Source: Thermoplasmatales archaeon UBA447 (GTDB taxonomy: Archaea; Thermoplasmatota; Thermoplasmata; Thermoplasmatales; Thermoplasmataceae). Taken from it: a stretch of DNA of 24,265 nucleotides. This document shows, in pieces, positions 14,101-21,525 of this stretch. The DNA is taken from positions 1-24,265 of the forward strand of contig DARE01000024.1 of assembly GCA_002503205.1 (NCBI GenBank), given 5' to 3'. The notes under the pieces were generated by a model. That model did no database searches. It was given only the letters and a program-made list of their open reading frames with translations, and had not been told where the DNA came from. The position numbers and the translations under genes were made by a program. Each line of letters begins with the position of its first letter. Within the stretch, counting starts at the first letter, position 1.

Positions 14101-15300
14101 TTAATCCTGTAAAAGATTGTAAAGTTCCCTATCGACCAAGTTCCCATTATAAAAGCCGGTTTTCTCCACTTCATTCATGAACTCAATCAACGTGGTTATT
14201 GGATCGGCACAAGTTATCATTGAACCAATCATGCTCCTGTACTGAGGAAATGCAACATATGCTTTCAATAATCTCATTCCAAACTTGGGAGACAAAAAGA
14301 TATAGTTTGTCACTCCGTCCTTTTCATAATATTTTCTCCATTTGTGTTCAGAACTTATGTCCGGCATTGACTCTGGAAGCCCGTACATGACTTTATTTCT
14401 TAAATTGTTAAGTATTTCTCTATTTATGGAACCTATAGCTGTAATCTTTTCGTATTTCACTTTTAGATTTGCAAAAGCGGCAATAGAATCAACTGAATAA
14501 TCGTAAAATGCTAAGCCTACTAGTAAGTTCTTTTCCATTCTTTCTTGGCCGTTATGAACTATATGATATATCGTATAAACCTGGCCTACGTACAGGCCTT
14601 CTCCAAGCTGCGACAAGTCTTTGTATATACCATACTCCATGGTCAGCATAATAGGAACTAAGTCTGGTTCCCGGCCACTGAATGAAATGAAAGATGCATC
14701 AACTTCTACAGTTTCAATTCCCTTGGTACCAAAAGAAAAAACGGACTTACGGCGTGCTCTCCTGAAACTGTCCTCTGTAAACTTCAATAATATGATATTG
14801 AAAGTGAAATCAGCCTCATCTCTACCATAGCTGTTCCTGGTTTTCACATGAAAGTACCTCTCAGTAGAAATTGGGATATATCTTACTTTGCCATGGTCTT
14901 CCTTTGCATAAACGACAGGAGGTTTCAGTGAAATAGAAAGGTTGAGCATCTCAATGTAAAAGTCGAAAAGAGCATCTGGCAAAGTAAATTTCTCTATTTT
15001 ACCGTAGGATACATAGTTGTTATCTATTTTAGTTTCGTGTGGATCAATTAAAACTATTTCATTTATTTTGCTTATTGTCTCTCGAATTTTATCGGAAATG
15101 TTTGAGGTAGTTGCAGTAAGAGAGACAAGTTGTCCCTTTTCCGGAAGAATTGCCGGGTAAAATGTGTTAGATACAAAAATAGTGCGCATTCCACTTTTTA
15201 AAAAGTTTGTTACAGTAATTACCTTTGTTCTCCTGTTGAAGAATGGAGAATAGAACGGATGCAAAATCATATACTTTGACAACTCACTACTTTCTGTCAT
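14101..15300 (-). CDS. Unknown 399-aa protein in the Dpd-like operon
   Basis: The protein has 399 residues starting MTESSELSKYMILHPFYSPF. It alternates beta strands and helices, with a basic patch RRARRK (180-185) before SVFSFGTKGIETVEVDASFI, and a C-terminal helical part (from about 300: REILNNLRNKVMYGLPESMP). No membrane helix, Walker motif, HKD or cysteine cluster is present. I do not recognise the family. Its ATG overlaps the stop of the PLD gene (ATGA at 15297-15300), so its amount is tied to that of PLD and helicase. By position it could fill the place of an uncharacterised Dpd partner. The full length and tight coupling argue that it is a genuine component. Confidence 0.75.
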   Translation of the reverse strand: MTESSELSKYMILHPFYSPFFNRRTKVITVTNFLKSGMRTIFVSNTFYPAILPEKGQLVSLTATTSNISDKIRETISKINEIVLIDPHETKIDNNYVSYGKIEKFTLPDALFDFYIEMLNLSISLKPPVVYAKEDHGKVRYIPISTERYFHVKTRNSYGRDEADFTFNIILLKFTEDSFRRARRKSVFSFGTKGIETVEVDASFISFSGREPDLVPIMLTMEYGIYKDLSQLGEGLYVGQVYTIYHIVHNGQERMEKNLLVGLAFYDYSVDSIAAFANLKVKYEKITAIGSINREILNNLRNKVMYGLPESMPDISSEHKWRKYYEKDGVTNYIFLSPKFGMRLLKAYVAFPQYRSMIGSMITCADPITTLIEFMNEVEKTGFYNGNLVDRELYNLLQD

Positions 15301-15758
15301 TCTAATAGCCCCGAAAGCATCTCCTTCTGTGGTTTATCAACGATCTTTATTGTTACGTTTTCACGATTCTTGTAGATGCCGCTATAAGTAATGTTCGCAC
15401 TTCCTAAGTAAATCAGATTATGGCCTAGAACTGCTTTAGTATGGAGCCCTGCTATTATTTCAACCCTAAAGCCTTCTCTTTTAAACTGCCACACTGCATC
15501 TTGTGTATATTCATCATCATTTGACATATCACTGGTGAAAATTTCCGTATCTACACCCCTTGCGCGCTCTTCCAAGCAGAGCTCCAGCAGTGTAACTTTC
15601 CTTAGCGGACGTTCCCAAGGCCTAATCAATGGAACAGATGCATTGATCCAAGGAGATATTATGTAGACTTTCTCATTTGCTGGGGTAAGTAAGTAAATTG
15701 TTGGAATGAGGTATGATAAATGTTCACCTCTAAAGGAAAAATACACCATAATCTTCAC
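15297..15758 (-). CDS. PLD-superfamily nuclease (DpdK/DrmC-like)
   Basis: The protein has 153 residues from ATG 15758, overlapping the helicase end by 29 bases. The N-lobe YIISPWINASVPLI (32-45) and the signature GLHTKAVLGHNLIYLGSANI (104-123) mark a phospholipase D-type nuclease with one HKD site (H106, K108, then GSAN at 119-122), which would act as a dimer. The Asp of HxKx4D is H113 here, a notable change that could lower or alter activity. PLD nucleases accompany helicases in Dpd (DpdK) and DISARM (DrmC). The final gene of the operon starts within its stop codon. The nuclease may cut or mark unmodified invading DNA; that role is inferred. Confidence 0.75.
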   Translation of the reverse strand: MKIMVYFSFRGEHLSYLIPTIYLLTPANEKVYIISPWINASVPLIRPWERPLRKVTLLELCLEERARGVDTEIFTSDMSNDDEYTQDAVWQFKREGFRVEIIAGLHTKAVLGHNLIYLGSANITYSGIYKNRENVTIKIVDKPQKEMLSGLLE

Positions 15759-18700
15759 CAGGTAAATTAGCGCTTTTTACAATTATACCTCCATCTTTTA
15801 CTAGATCTGCAACTTTATTTTGATCATTTGTCTTAATTATAAGTGTGTCAAAATACCAGTCTGCGACATCTCGGCTGATGTGATCTAACTGCTCATCATC
15901 ACCCATCTCACATGACTGTAGAGCCAGACAATAAGGACATCCATCTACGCAAGTTGGATAACTTTCCACTACTTCGCCCTCTGACAGGGATAGAGCCTGT
16001 GCAATCTCTTTTGTAAAAACACTTCTCTCGGATAGAGACCTTGTAGCAGAGTACTGCCTCATTAACTCATTATAAACATCCTTGCGCTGAGAAGAGCTAT
16101 TAATTTTATCGTGCTCCTCACATGCAATTATTGAACCCATATCTTGAATAACCCGATTAGTGGAGAAAGTGAGATATTCAATAAAGGCCAATAGATAACC
16201 TGAACCACCTTCTTGTAATTCACCAACTATTATTTTATAGTCAGATTCATCGATCTGATAGACGAATTCCTCCGGAGAAACCCCTGTGACGGTAGATATT
16301 GTTTTAAGCCAAAGGTGTGCTATGCTATGTAACACGTCTCTTAATGAGAATTGTCCTCTTTGAGGATAAGTTTGCTTAAATTTTTTAAATAAATCTTCGA
16401 CTCTCTTTTTTCCTATTTGAATGCTTAATGCGTGACTGCTTATTTGATACCCATAAGACCTACTAGCTTCAATAGGAATTAGTTCTGATTCTGTACCCGG
16501 CATATATGTATCAAAATCATTATCATAGTAACAGTACCTAACATTAAGCTCTACACCGGTAAGAAGTAGAGTAATTAGAGCTGATTTGGAGAGCGTGATT
16601 CCTCTAAAAGGACTTGTTAAATCCCCAGAAAACTCGACTGATATTTCTTCTATAGGGGAGGCGTAAGCTCTAACTGCTGACAACGCATCGTTACAATGCG
16701 GGCACACCCTTGCGTTTTTATCTACAAAGGTGATACAATTTTGGCAAAAATTGACCACATCGTTTGTACTATCTAATGCGGTTATCCTCTCTATCCTTAC
16801 TGAGGTAGGAAGGATTATGGCAGACTCATTATTTATAAAGTTCACGCCATCTATGAAACTAGCAGTTTCAAAGATATGCTTTGTTCCATCTCGTCTTATT
16901 TTTGGTAGGCTAACAAGCTTATAGCCATTAGTCCCATATTCGTTAAGTCTTAAGGGAAAGAATTTGTAAATTAGATCCCTAACATCAATACTTTCACTAG
17001 CCTCGCCGGGTGTATGAATATATCTTTCGCATTCAGTCCCTGAAGACGAAAACAGATTATTTGGTGGAAGCACTGGGATTTTAGGATTAGTATTAGTGCT
17101 TAACTTAAGGGAGTGGGTGAAAAAGTATTGAGATCTAAGAACATACTTTACAATTTCAGAATTCATTGTTCTTGTGACTGCTTCTTTTAATTCAAATAGG
17201 GCTCTTAACTGCAGAAACAATATTCTGACCTGATTCTGAGCATTAGCTAGAGATTGAGTGTTAGCAATTCTATTAATATCCGAATAAGAACTTCCAGAAA
17301 TTCTCGATATATCTGTGTTTAGGTATGTAATTGATAAAGTATGTAGAAATGTTAACAAATCTCTTTGATTTTTCTGTTGGTTTGTATTGACATTTCCATT
17401 TCCTTCGAGATCATTTATTACCAAACTAAATCTGGTGTTTAATTCTTGCATAATGCTAATTTTAAGTGCATCCGAAAGCGAAGAAGAGTCTACTCCTTTG
17501 GCCAGTTTTGACCTGACTTCGTTTACATATTGCAAAGGAGTTAGACCATCCAAAATAAATTCATTTAATCGCTGTCTCTTAGCTTTGATTGCCGTTTCTA
17601 CAGCTGTATCATTAAAATTTTTAAAGGAATTGAAATCAGAATAATTGTTTATATTTTGTAAGTCAAGAAAATTTAAGTTAACTTCTTGCTCCAAGAAATG
17701 TAGAAAATCGGAATTAATGTTTTTCAATACGGTTGCCCAAGCAGATCTAAACTTGTAAATATAGTCATTATCCCCAACATTTATCCCTGCAATGAGACGG
17801 AAGTATTCTGCATCGATATCCTCATAGATAGACTCTAATTCTGAATGCACTTGATTAATAATTGTATTATTTTCTTCAAGAGGTAAACGATATGGACGTG
17901 TCAGTAGTTGAGACCCTAAGGAGAAATAAAGATAATCATTGGACCGATCTCCTAGGATAAAATAAAACTCTGGTGTTATTCCTATGCTTCTTCCAGCTCT
18001 TCCTTTTCTTTGAATGTAATTGAATATTGTATAAGTTGCTCCGTACTGCACTAAATGGGCAATATCAGGAAGATCAATTCCAAGCTCAAGCTCCGCAGTT
18101 GAGAGTATGACATTTGAGGTTGCGATTCTAGCAGTTTGCAAACTTTGAGAAGATACAGGGGTAATACTTAAGGAACTAGGAGCGGAGACCCCCCTACTTT
18201 CTCTTAATATGACCCAGCATTCTCCACCGGCAAAAACTCCACAAGAATTATAGCAATTTGTTTTCAATCCCGTGCATTGATCATTAATGAAGCCATTTCG
18301 GCCATTGAGCAGCCCATCTAATCTAAAATCTTGCAAATGTTTGTTGTTATAGGCATCCTCAACTTGTCTAGAAAGTAAACCAACAGCGTCTATGGAGTCT
18401 ATAAAAACAAGAGTCTTGTCAGTGTTCCTTGCATAAGATGATTGTAGTAGTAACATGAATTGTATGAAACTCTGGCTTTTAAGACTATAAGAAGAAGCAC
18501 TTTGTCTAACTTTATCTGCAGCCTTTATAAAATAATAGGTTTCTCCATTAGGGATTGGTTTTTCATCCATAGGTTCTGGTTGAAAAACTTCAACGTCATT
18601 CCCGAAAATCTTCCTACCAAATTCACTTGGTGAATCGATAGTAGCACTTAAGCCGGCAAATATTAGCCGTTCTTTAGGCTTTAATTTCCTAATTTCTCGT

Positions 18701-19728
18701 ATCAAGGAACTTGCATGACTGCCGTAAATCGAATTATAGGTATGAACCTCATCAACTATTACAGCTCTTAACCTTTTTTTAAAGTCTTCACGCACATCTG
18801 GATCAGACAGCAAGGATTCCAAAGAATTAAAAGTTGTAAAAAGGAGATTAGGTTTTATAGTGCTATGTGTGTCTCTTGAAAGTGAAATCCCCAACTCTTT
18901 CTGGCAAGCATTACATTTCCATGGTCCGGACGATAAAAATCTAGCGCCTGTCCCCCTTGGGCCGCTTGTGTAGTTTTTTGTTCTAATAAAGAGATCAGCT
19001 TCGAATTCTCCTCCACAAGAACATTTCATCAATAACAACTTGGCCCTATCTTTATTTGAATTTACATAAGTGACTCGCATGAGATCATTTTCAAAAGAAT
19101 AGTTCCAGTGTCTCTGATAGTCTATTTTTGCATTACTAGGCGTTCTCCCTATCATAATGTTCTTTTGTTCACCTTGATAAATCGTCCACTCCAGTTTTGG
19201 TTTAATCTCAGTCATCTGAATTCCAAGCTTTAGTGCTTTTGAACCCAAATTATAATCTCCGAGCCTTTTTAGTTGATCAAAAACAAGTGCTCTTCTTGGC
19301 ACTATAACAAGAACAAGCTCTCCAGTTTCAACTGAATGCTTTATTAACGGAGGCATAATTGCCTCTGTTTTGCCAAAACCAGTTGGTGCAGCTATAATAA
19401 TATCCTTGGAGGTTTTATTTGTAAGAACCTTGTTTAAAAATTCCCAACTTTTTACCTGATACGTCATAAAGTTTTGAAACTTTACCATATTTGCAACATC
19501 AAGTAAATACCCCTGGAGTGTACTTTTGGAGACGGAGGCATTCCGCTCATGCTTAGTACCAAATTCAACCTTGAGGGATGAATTCAGCAAAGGAGCTTTA
19601 CTATCTCTGGCTAACTTTAGTCTTTGTTTCATTTGAATGATGGCTCTAGCCAATAATTCGTTATCAATTGATACATTGGGCAAATTTCTTAGCAAGTGCA
19701 AATCATTTACATTGTCTAATCTGGTCAT
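15730..19728 (-). CDS. 1332-aa DEAH helicase with DUF1998-type C-terminus (DpdJ / DrmA-DrmB-like)
   Basis: Superfamily 2 helicase motifs are clear: Q91, Walker A APTGFGKT (114-121), DEVH (326-329), LSAT (360-363), STAELELGIDLP (543-554) and QRKGRAGR (573-580). A zinc pair is inserted between motifs I and II (C236-x-C238 and C272-x2-C275), and a second cysteine cluster lies at 485-504. After a long helical middle comes a zinc ribbon (CxxC pairs near 995-1015) and a C-terminal DUF1998-type cluster C1260-x3-C1264-x2-C1267-x5-C1273. Helicase and DUF1998 in one chain recall MrfA, the DpdJ type, or fused DrmA plus DrmB of DISARM. It would translocate on or open incoming DNA for the PLD nuclease. 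Its start overlaps the 72-aa gene (ATGA) and its end overlaps the PLD gene. Confidence 0.85.
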   Translation of the reverse strand: MTRLDNVNDLHLLRNLPNVSIDNELLARAIIQMKQRLKLARDSKAPLLNSSLKVEFGTKHERNASVSKSTLQGYLLDVANMVKFQNFMTYQVKSWEFLNKVLTNKTSKDIIIAAPTGFGKTEAIMPPLIKHSVETGELVLVIVPRRALVFDQLKRLGDYNLGSKALKLGIQMTEIKPKLEWTIYQGEQKNIMIGRTPSNAKIDYQRHWNYSFENDLMRVTYVNSNKDRAKLLLMKCSCGGEFEADLFIRTKNYTSGPRGTGARFLSSGPWKCNACQKELGISLSRDTHSTIKPNLLFTTFNSLESLLSDPDVREDFKKRLRAVIVDEVHTYNSIYGSHASSLIREIRKLKPKERLIFAGLSATIDSPSEFGRKIFGNDVEVFQPEPMDEKPIPNGETYYFIKAADKVRQSASSYSLKSQSFIQFMLLLQSSYARNTDKTLVFIDSIDAVGLLSRQVEDAYNNKHLQDFRLDGLLNGRNGFINDQCTGLKTNCYNSCGVFAGGECWVILRESRGVSAPSSLSITPVSSQSLQTARIATSNVILSTAELELGIDLPDIAHLVQYGATYTIFNYIQRKGRAGRSIGITPEFYFILGDRSNDYLYFSLGSQLLTRPYRLPLEENNTIINQVHSELESIYEDIDAEYFRLIAGINVGDNDYIYKFRSAWATVLKNINSDFLHFLEQEVNLNFLDLQNINNYSDFNSFKNFNDTAVETAIKAKRQRLNEFILDGLTPLQYVNEVRSKLAKGVDSSSLSDALKISIMQELNTRFSLVINDLEGNGNVNTNQQKNQRDLLTFLHTLSITYLNTDISRISGSSYSDINRIANTQSLANAQNQVRILFLQLRALFELKEAVTRTMNSEIVKYVLRSQYFFTHSLKLSTNTNPKIPVLPPNNLFSSSGTECERYIHTPGEASESIDVRDLIYKFFPLRLNEYGTNGYKLVSLPKIRRDGTKHIFETASFIDGVNFINNESAIILPTSVRIERITALDSTNDVVNFCQNCITFVDKNARVCPHCNDALSAVRAYASPIEEISVEFSGDLTSPFRGITLSKSALITLLLTGVELNVRYCYYDNDFDTYMPGTESELIPIEASRSYGYQISSHALSIQIGKKRVEDLFKKFKQTYPQRGQFSLRDVLHSIAHLWLKTISTVTGVSPEEFVYQIDESDYKIIVGELQEGGSGYLLAFIEYLTFSTNRVIQDMGSIIACEEHDKINSSSQRKDVYNELMRQYSATRSLSERSVFTKEIAQALSLSEGEVVESYPTCVDGCPYCLALQSCEMGDDEQLDHISRDVADWYFDTLIIKTNDQNKVADLVKDGGIIVKSANLPGEDYGVFFL

Positions 19729-19943
19729 TTAGTCACCTTCTTAATATATTTCTGGATCATATTTCCTAGGGAGTTCCCAAAGATGACAGGTCGAAAGTTT
19801 TTAGATCGTCTTCGAGTAAAAAAATTTCTTCCCGGATAAATTTTATACAATTTCATCTTAAGAATATTCTCTTGAAACAAGAGGGTGTCCTTGTCTTTAC
19901 CATTAAACTTATATTCCACTTTCCTTTTATTCATTTCGGTCAC
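19725..19943 (-). CDS. Small basic protein between regulator and helicase
   Basis: The product is 72 residues from ATG 19943; M4 at 19934 is an alternative start. It is strongly basic (many K and R, including RNFFTRRRSKNFR at about 39-51) and has no recognisable domain. It overlaps the winged-helix gene by 17 bases and the helicase start by four, so it sits in a coupled operon. It could be a nucleic-acid-binding accessory protein or just a coupling leader. The overlaps and shared codon style make translation likely, but function is unknown. Confidence 0.5.
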   Translation of the reverse strand: MTEMNKRKVEYKFNGKDKDTLLFQENILKMKLYKIYPGRNFFTRRRSKNFRPVIFGNSLGNMIQKYIKKVTK

Positions 19944-20223
19944 TCTTCAGAATCTCCTCAATTTCCTTCAATTTTTGCGCAACCAGTTTCCCTCTTTCCG
20001 TAAGATAAAGAACAGTCCTGGGAGGATACTTAGAATTGTCAATCTCTTCCTTTATCAACTTAAGCTCCTTGGCCTTTCTTATGGACGGATACATAATGTT
20101 CGGATAAATCTCTGAATTATCAACAATTGACTGAACATTTGTTGGTGGGTTATCGTTTAAATAAATTAGCAAACGAATCAGACCTGATTGCTTCTCTAGA
20201 ATTTTTATTGGATTGTTAGTCAA
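19927..20223 (-). CDS. Winged-helix regulator heading the Dpd-like operon
   Basis: The protein has 98 residues from TTG 20223; no in-frame ATG precedes it. KQSGLIRLLIYLNDNPPTN (about 11-29) is followed by a helix-turn-helix with IMYPSIRKAKELKLI (43-57), a wing around PPRTVLYLTERGK, and a C-terminal helix VAQKLKEIEEILK. It is homologous to the protein at 4022-4333, with matching SGL.R.L, SI.KA and LTE.G blocks. Both head defence operons, so it is probably the local transcription regulator. Its start lies about 100 bases from the divergent RHH gene at 20324, and the two share an intergenic region carrying a large operator dyad. Confidence 0.75.
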   Translation of the reverse strand: MTNNPIKILEKQSGLIRLLIYLNDNPPTNVQSIVDNSEIYPNIMYPSIRKAKELKLIKEEIDNSKYPPRTVLYLTERGKLVAQKLKEIEEILKSDRNE

Positions 20224-20272
20224 TATGCATGATGTAGACTTTAAGAGAAAATAACTTTTTTACGTCAGAGTC

Positions 20273-20322
20273 GTAAGTTGATATGCAGAATGTATAAATA
20301 CATACTCTACATATCAACTTAC
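20273..20322. promoter_or_regulatory. 13-bp inverted-repeat operator flanking a TATA box
   Basis: GTAAGTTGATATG (20273-20285) and CATATCAACTTAC (20310-20322) are exact reverse complements, 24 bases apart. Between them ATGTAT-AA-ATACAT (20290-20303) is a smaller dyad containing the TATA box TGTATAAATA, which is about 28 bases before the ATG at 20324. The right arm ends one base before that gene. The layout suggests binding by the RHH protein encoded at 20324 and autorepression; it could also influence the divergent Dpd-like operon. Confidence 0.75.
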
Positions 20323-20323
20323 A

Positions 20324-20500
20324 ATGTCATTTGTGAGAAAGAACATAACCATACCTAAGGAACAGGAAAAATTCCTGTCAGAGAACAGTATGAGTTTATC
20401 CCGTTTGGTCCAGAAAATTCTTTCCTATATGATGGAAACAAAGACCACGACTCTTTCCAGAAATGACATTGAGGAGATATTTTGCAGAGGTGATAGATGA
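20324..20500 (+). CDS. RHH-like regulator, first gene of the 20.3-kb operon
   Basis: The product is 58 residues: MSFVRKNITIPKEQEKFLSE, then SMSLSRLVQKILSYMMETK and a short tail. A strand (KNITIP) and two helices, the second with SLSRLVQKIL, fit the CopG-like ribbon-helix-helix fold. The TATA box inside the operator dyad is about 28 bases upstream, so the message is leaderless. Its stop overlaps the next start (ATGA at 20497-20500). It is the likely ligand of the dyad that flanks its promoter, and it diverges from the winged-helix regulator of the Dpd-like operon. Confidence 0.75.
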   Translation: MSFVRKNITIPKEQEKFLSENSMSLSRLVQKILSYMMETKTTTLSRNDIEEIFCRGDR

Positions 20501-20781
20501 AAACGGAAAAAATGAATGGTTTGCTAGACCACATTACAATATTCAGCCGACTAAAAAAGATTACCCTGCACCAGTATGAGAGGAGGGATCCGCTCAGGGA
20601 GATGATCCTGGACATCCAGGACGTCATCGGGAACCTCATGGAATTCCGGATGGGCAACCAGGATAACAGATTCCTTGAGATCACCATAAGGGATGCCGCA
20701 AGGATTCAGAGCAGGCTCGTCTCAAAATATACCAGGCTGTATGGGGAATTTCCTTTCACGGTTGTGGAGGTGGAGCAGTGA
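20497..20781 (+). CDS. Helical 94-aa protein of unknown function
   Basis: The product is 94 residues starting MKTEKMNGLLDHITIFSRLK. It appears largely helical, with charged segments YERRDPLREMILDIQDVIG (about 27-45) and RDAARIQSRLVSKYTRLYG (about 65-83). No known domain is recognised. It is translationally coupled to the RHH gene (ATGA overlap), so the pair is co-regulated by the dyad upstream. A pairing of an RHH protein with a small helical partner resembles toxin-antitoxin layouts, but nothing in this sequence identifies a toxin. It ends 10 bases before the convergent RHH gene. Confidence 0.6.
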   Translation: MKTEKMNGLLDHITIFSRLKKITLHQYERRDPLREMILDIQDVIGNLMEFRMGNQDNRFLEITIRDAARIQSRLVSKYTRLYGEFPFTVVEVEQ

Positions 20782-20791
20782 GGAAACCTTT

Positions 20792-20959
20792 TCACTTTAC
20801 GCCTTTCCTGGCTTCATGCTCCTCAATCAGAATACTAACGACATCACCAAGGGAATCAACCTTAAGCTCAAACTTCAGGTTCCTTAGCTTGTCATACAAA
20901 TCCTTGGTCAGGGAGATTTGGGGATATTTTTTTGTGGGGTGTCCACGAGTTCCAGGCAT
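20792..20959 (-). CDS. RHH protein, left member of a divergent paralogous pair
   Basis: From ATG 20959 the protein is 55 residues: MPGTRGHPTKKYPQISLTKD, then LYDKLRNLKFELKVDSLGDV and a helix ending IEEHEARKGVK. The frame is open to ATG 21001, but a TATA-like CTTTATTTT lies about 26 bases before 20959, which supports the shorter start. The fold is ribbon-helix-helix (strand KYPQISL plus two helices). It is clearly paralogous to the protein at 21050-21214: KKYPQIS/KKFPQIS and LKFELK/VKFELK blocks match. The two genes diverge over a short region carrying repeated ATCGAT sites. Confidence 0.75.
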   Translation of the reverse strand: MPGTRGHPTKKYPQISLTKDLYDKLRNLKFELKVDSLGDVVSILIEEHEARKGVK

Positions 20960-21004
20960 CTCAGGTATTATGAGATTCTTGAAAATAAAGAAATTCCCCA
21001 TAAT

Positions 21005-21058
21005 ATCGATGCTATCGATAGATTTATTACCAGGGATGGTGTATCGATAATGTCGATA
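21005..21058. promoter_or_regulatory. Cluster of ATCGAT sites between divergent RHH genes
   Basis: ATCGAT occurs at 21005-21010, 21014-21019 and 21043-21048, with a related TCGATA at 21053-21058. A TATA-like TTTATTA (about 21022-21028) lies between them, about 25 bases before ATG 21050. The repeats are likely recognition sites for one or both neighbouring RHH proteins. Confidence 0.6.
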
Positions 21059-21214
21059 AAGATGCCTAACAAGAAATTTCCGCAGATATCCGTGTCTCAG
21101 GGGACTTACGTGTCTTTACAGAACGTTAAGTTCGAACTGAAAGCACGGAGCATGAATGAAACCATAGAAGCACTGGTTAAAGAGCATATGAACAGGATGG
21201 AGGTATCAGCATGA
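21050..21214 (+). CDS. RHH protein, right member of a divergent paralogous pair
   Basis: From ATG 21050 the protein is 54 residues: MSIKMPNKKFPQISVSQGTY, then VSLQNVKFELKARSMNETIE and ALVKEHMNRMEVSA. The frame is open upstream to 20918, but those residues overlap the promoter and the opposite gene's start, and a TATA-like TTTATTA is about 25 bases before 21050. The fold is ribbon-helix-helix. It is the paralogue of the protein at 20792-20959. Its stop overlaps the next start (ATGA at 21211-21214), so it leads an operon with zinc-binding proteins. Confidence 0.75.
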   Translation: MSIKMPNKKFPQISVSQGTYVSLQNVKFELKARSMNETIEALVKEHMNRMEVSA

Positions 21215-21525
21215 GCTATTCCAATCATTTAATGGATCACAACAGCAGGGTTGCGCACTCCTCTTCATGGTACGAACCGGATGATCCGCTTGAGGACCCT
21301 CCGGATCTGAATAAGTCAGATTTCACTGTACCTGTGGCTGCTGGAATGAAATGCCCAGTATGTGATGAGGGTCTGAATGAAACATGTGATTACTGTGGTG
21401 AACCCTTCAAAAGCAAAAGCAGAGGGGGGATTTCATGCGGGAAGAAGAAAGCCAGGGAACTTGAGACCGGCCATATCTGCCATGACTGCTGGAGCAACCT
21501 TCCGGATGGGGGTGATTCTGAGTGA
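21211..21525 (+). CDS. Small protein with multiple zinc-binding CxxC pairs
   Basis: The protein has 104 residues. An acidic, disordered-looking N-terminus (YEPDDPLEDPPDLNKSD, 21-37) is followed by CPVC (48-51), CDYC (59-62), a lone C76 and CHDC (90-93), which would bind one or two zinc ions as ribbons. It is translationally coupled to the RHH gene before it and to the next zinc protein after it (GTGA overlap). Such proteins are common on archaeal plasmids and viruses and often bind nucleic acids or other proteins. The exact function is unknown. Confidence 0.65.
   Translation: MSYSNHLMDHNSRVAHSSSWYEPDDPLEDPPDLNKSDFTVPVAAGMKCPVCDEGLNETCDYCGEPFKSKSRGGISCGKKKARELETGHICHDCWSNLPDGGDSE

Noticed and set aside
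12316..20223. Calling the operon a classical DISARM system
   Set aside because: Helicase, DUF1998-type domain and PLD are shared with DISARM, but the C5 methyltransferase is 5 kb beyond the last gene of the operon, on the other strand and tied to its own nucleases, while a DpdA-like gene sits inside the block.
20918..21049. N-terminal extension of the 21050 RHH protein
   Set aside because: It would overlap the divergent RHH start and the ATCGAT/TATA promoter region, and the paralogue has no such extension.
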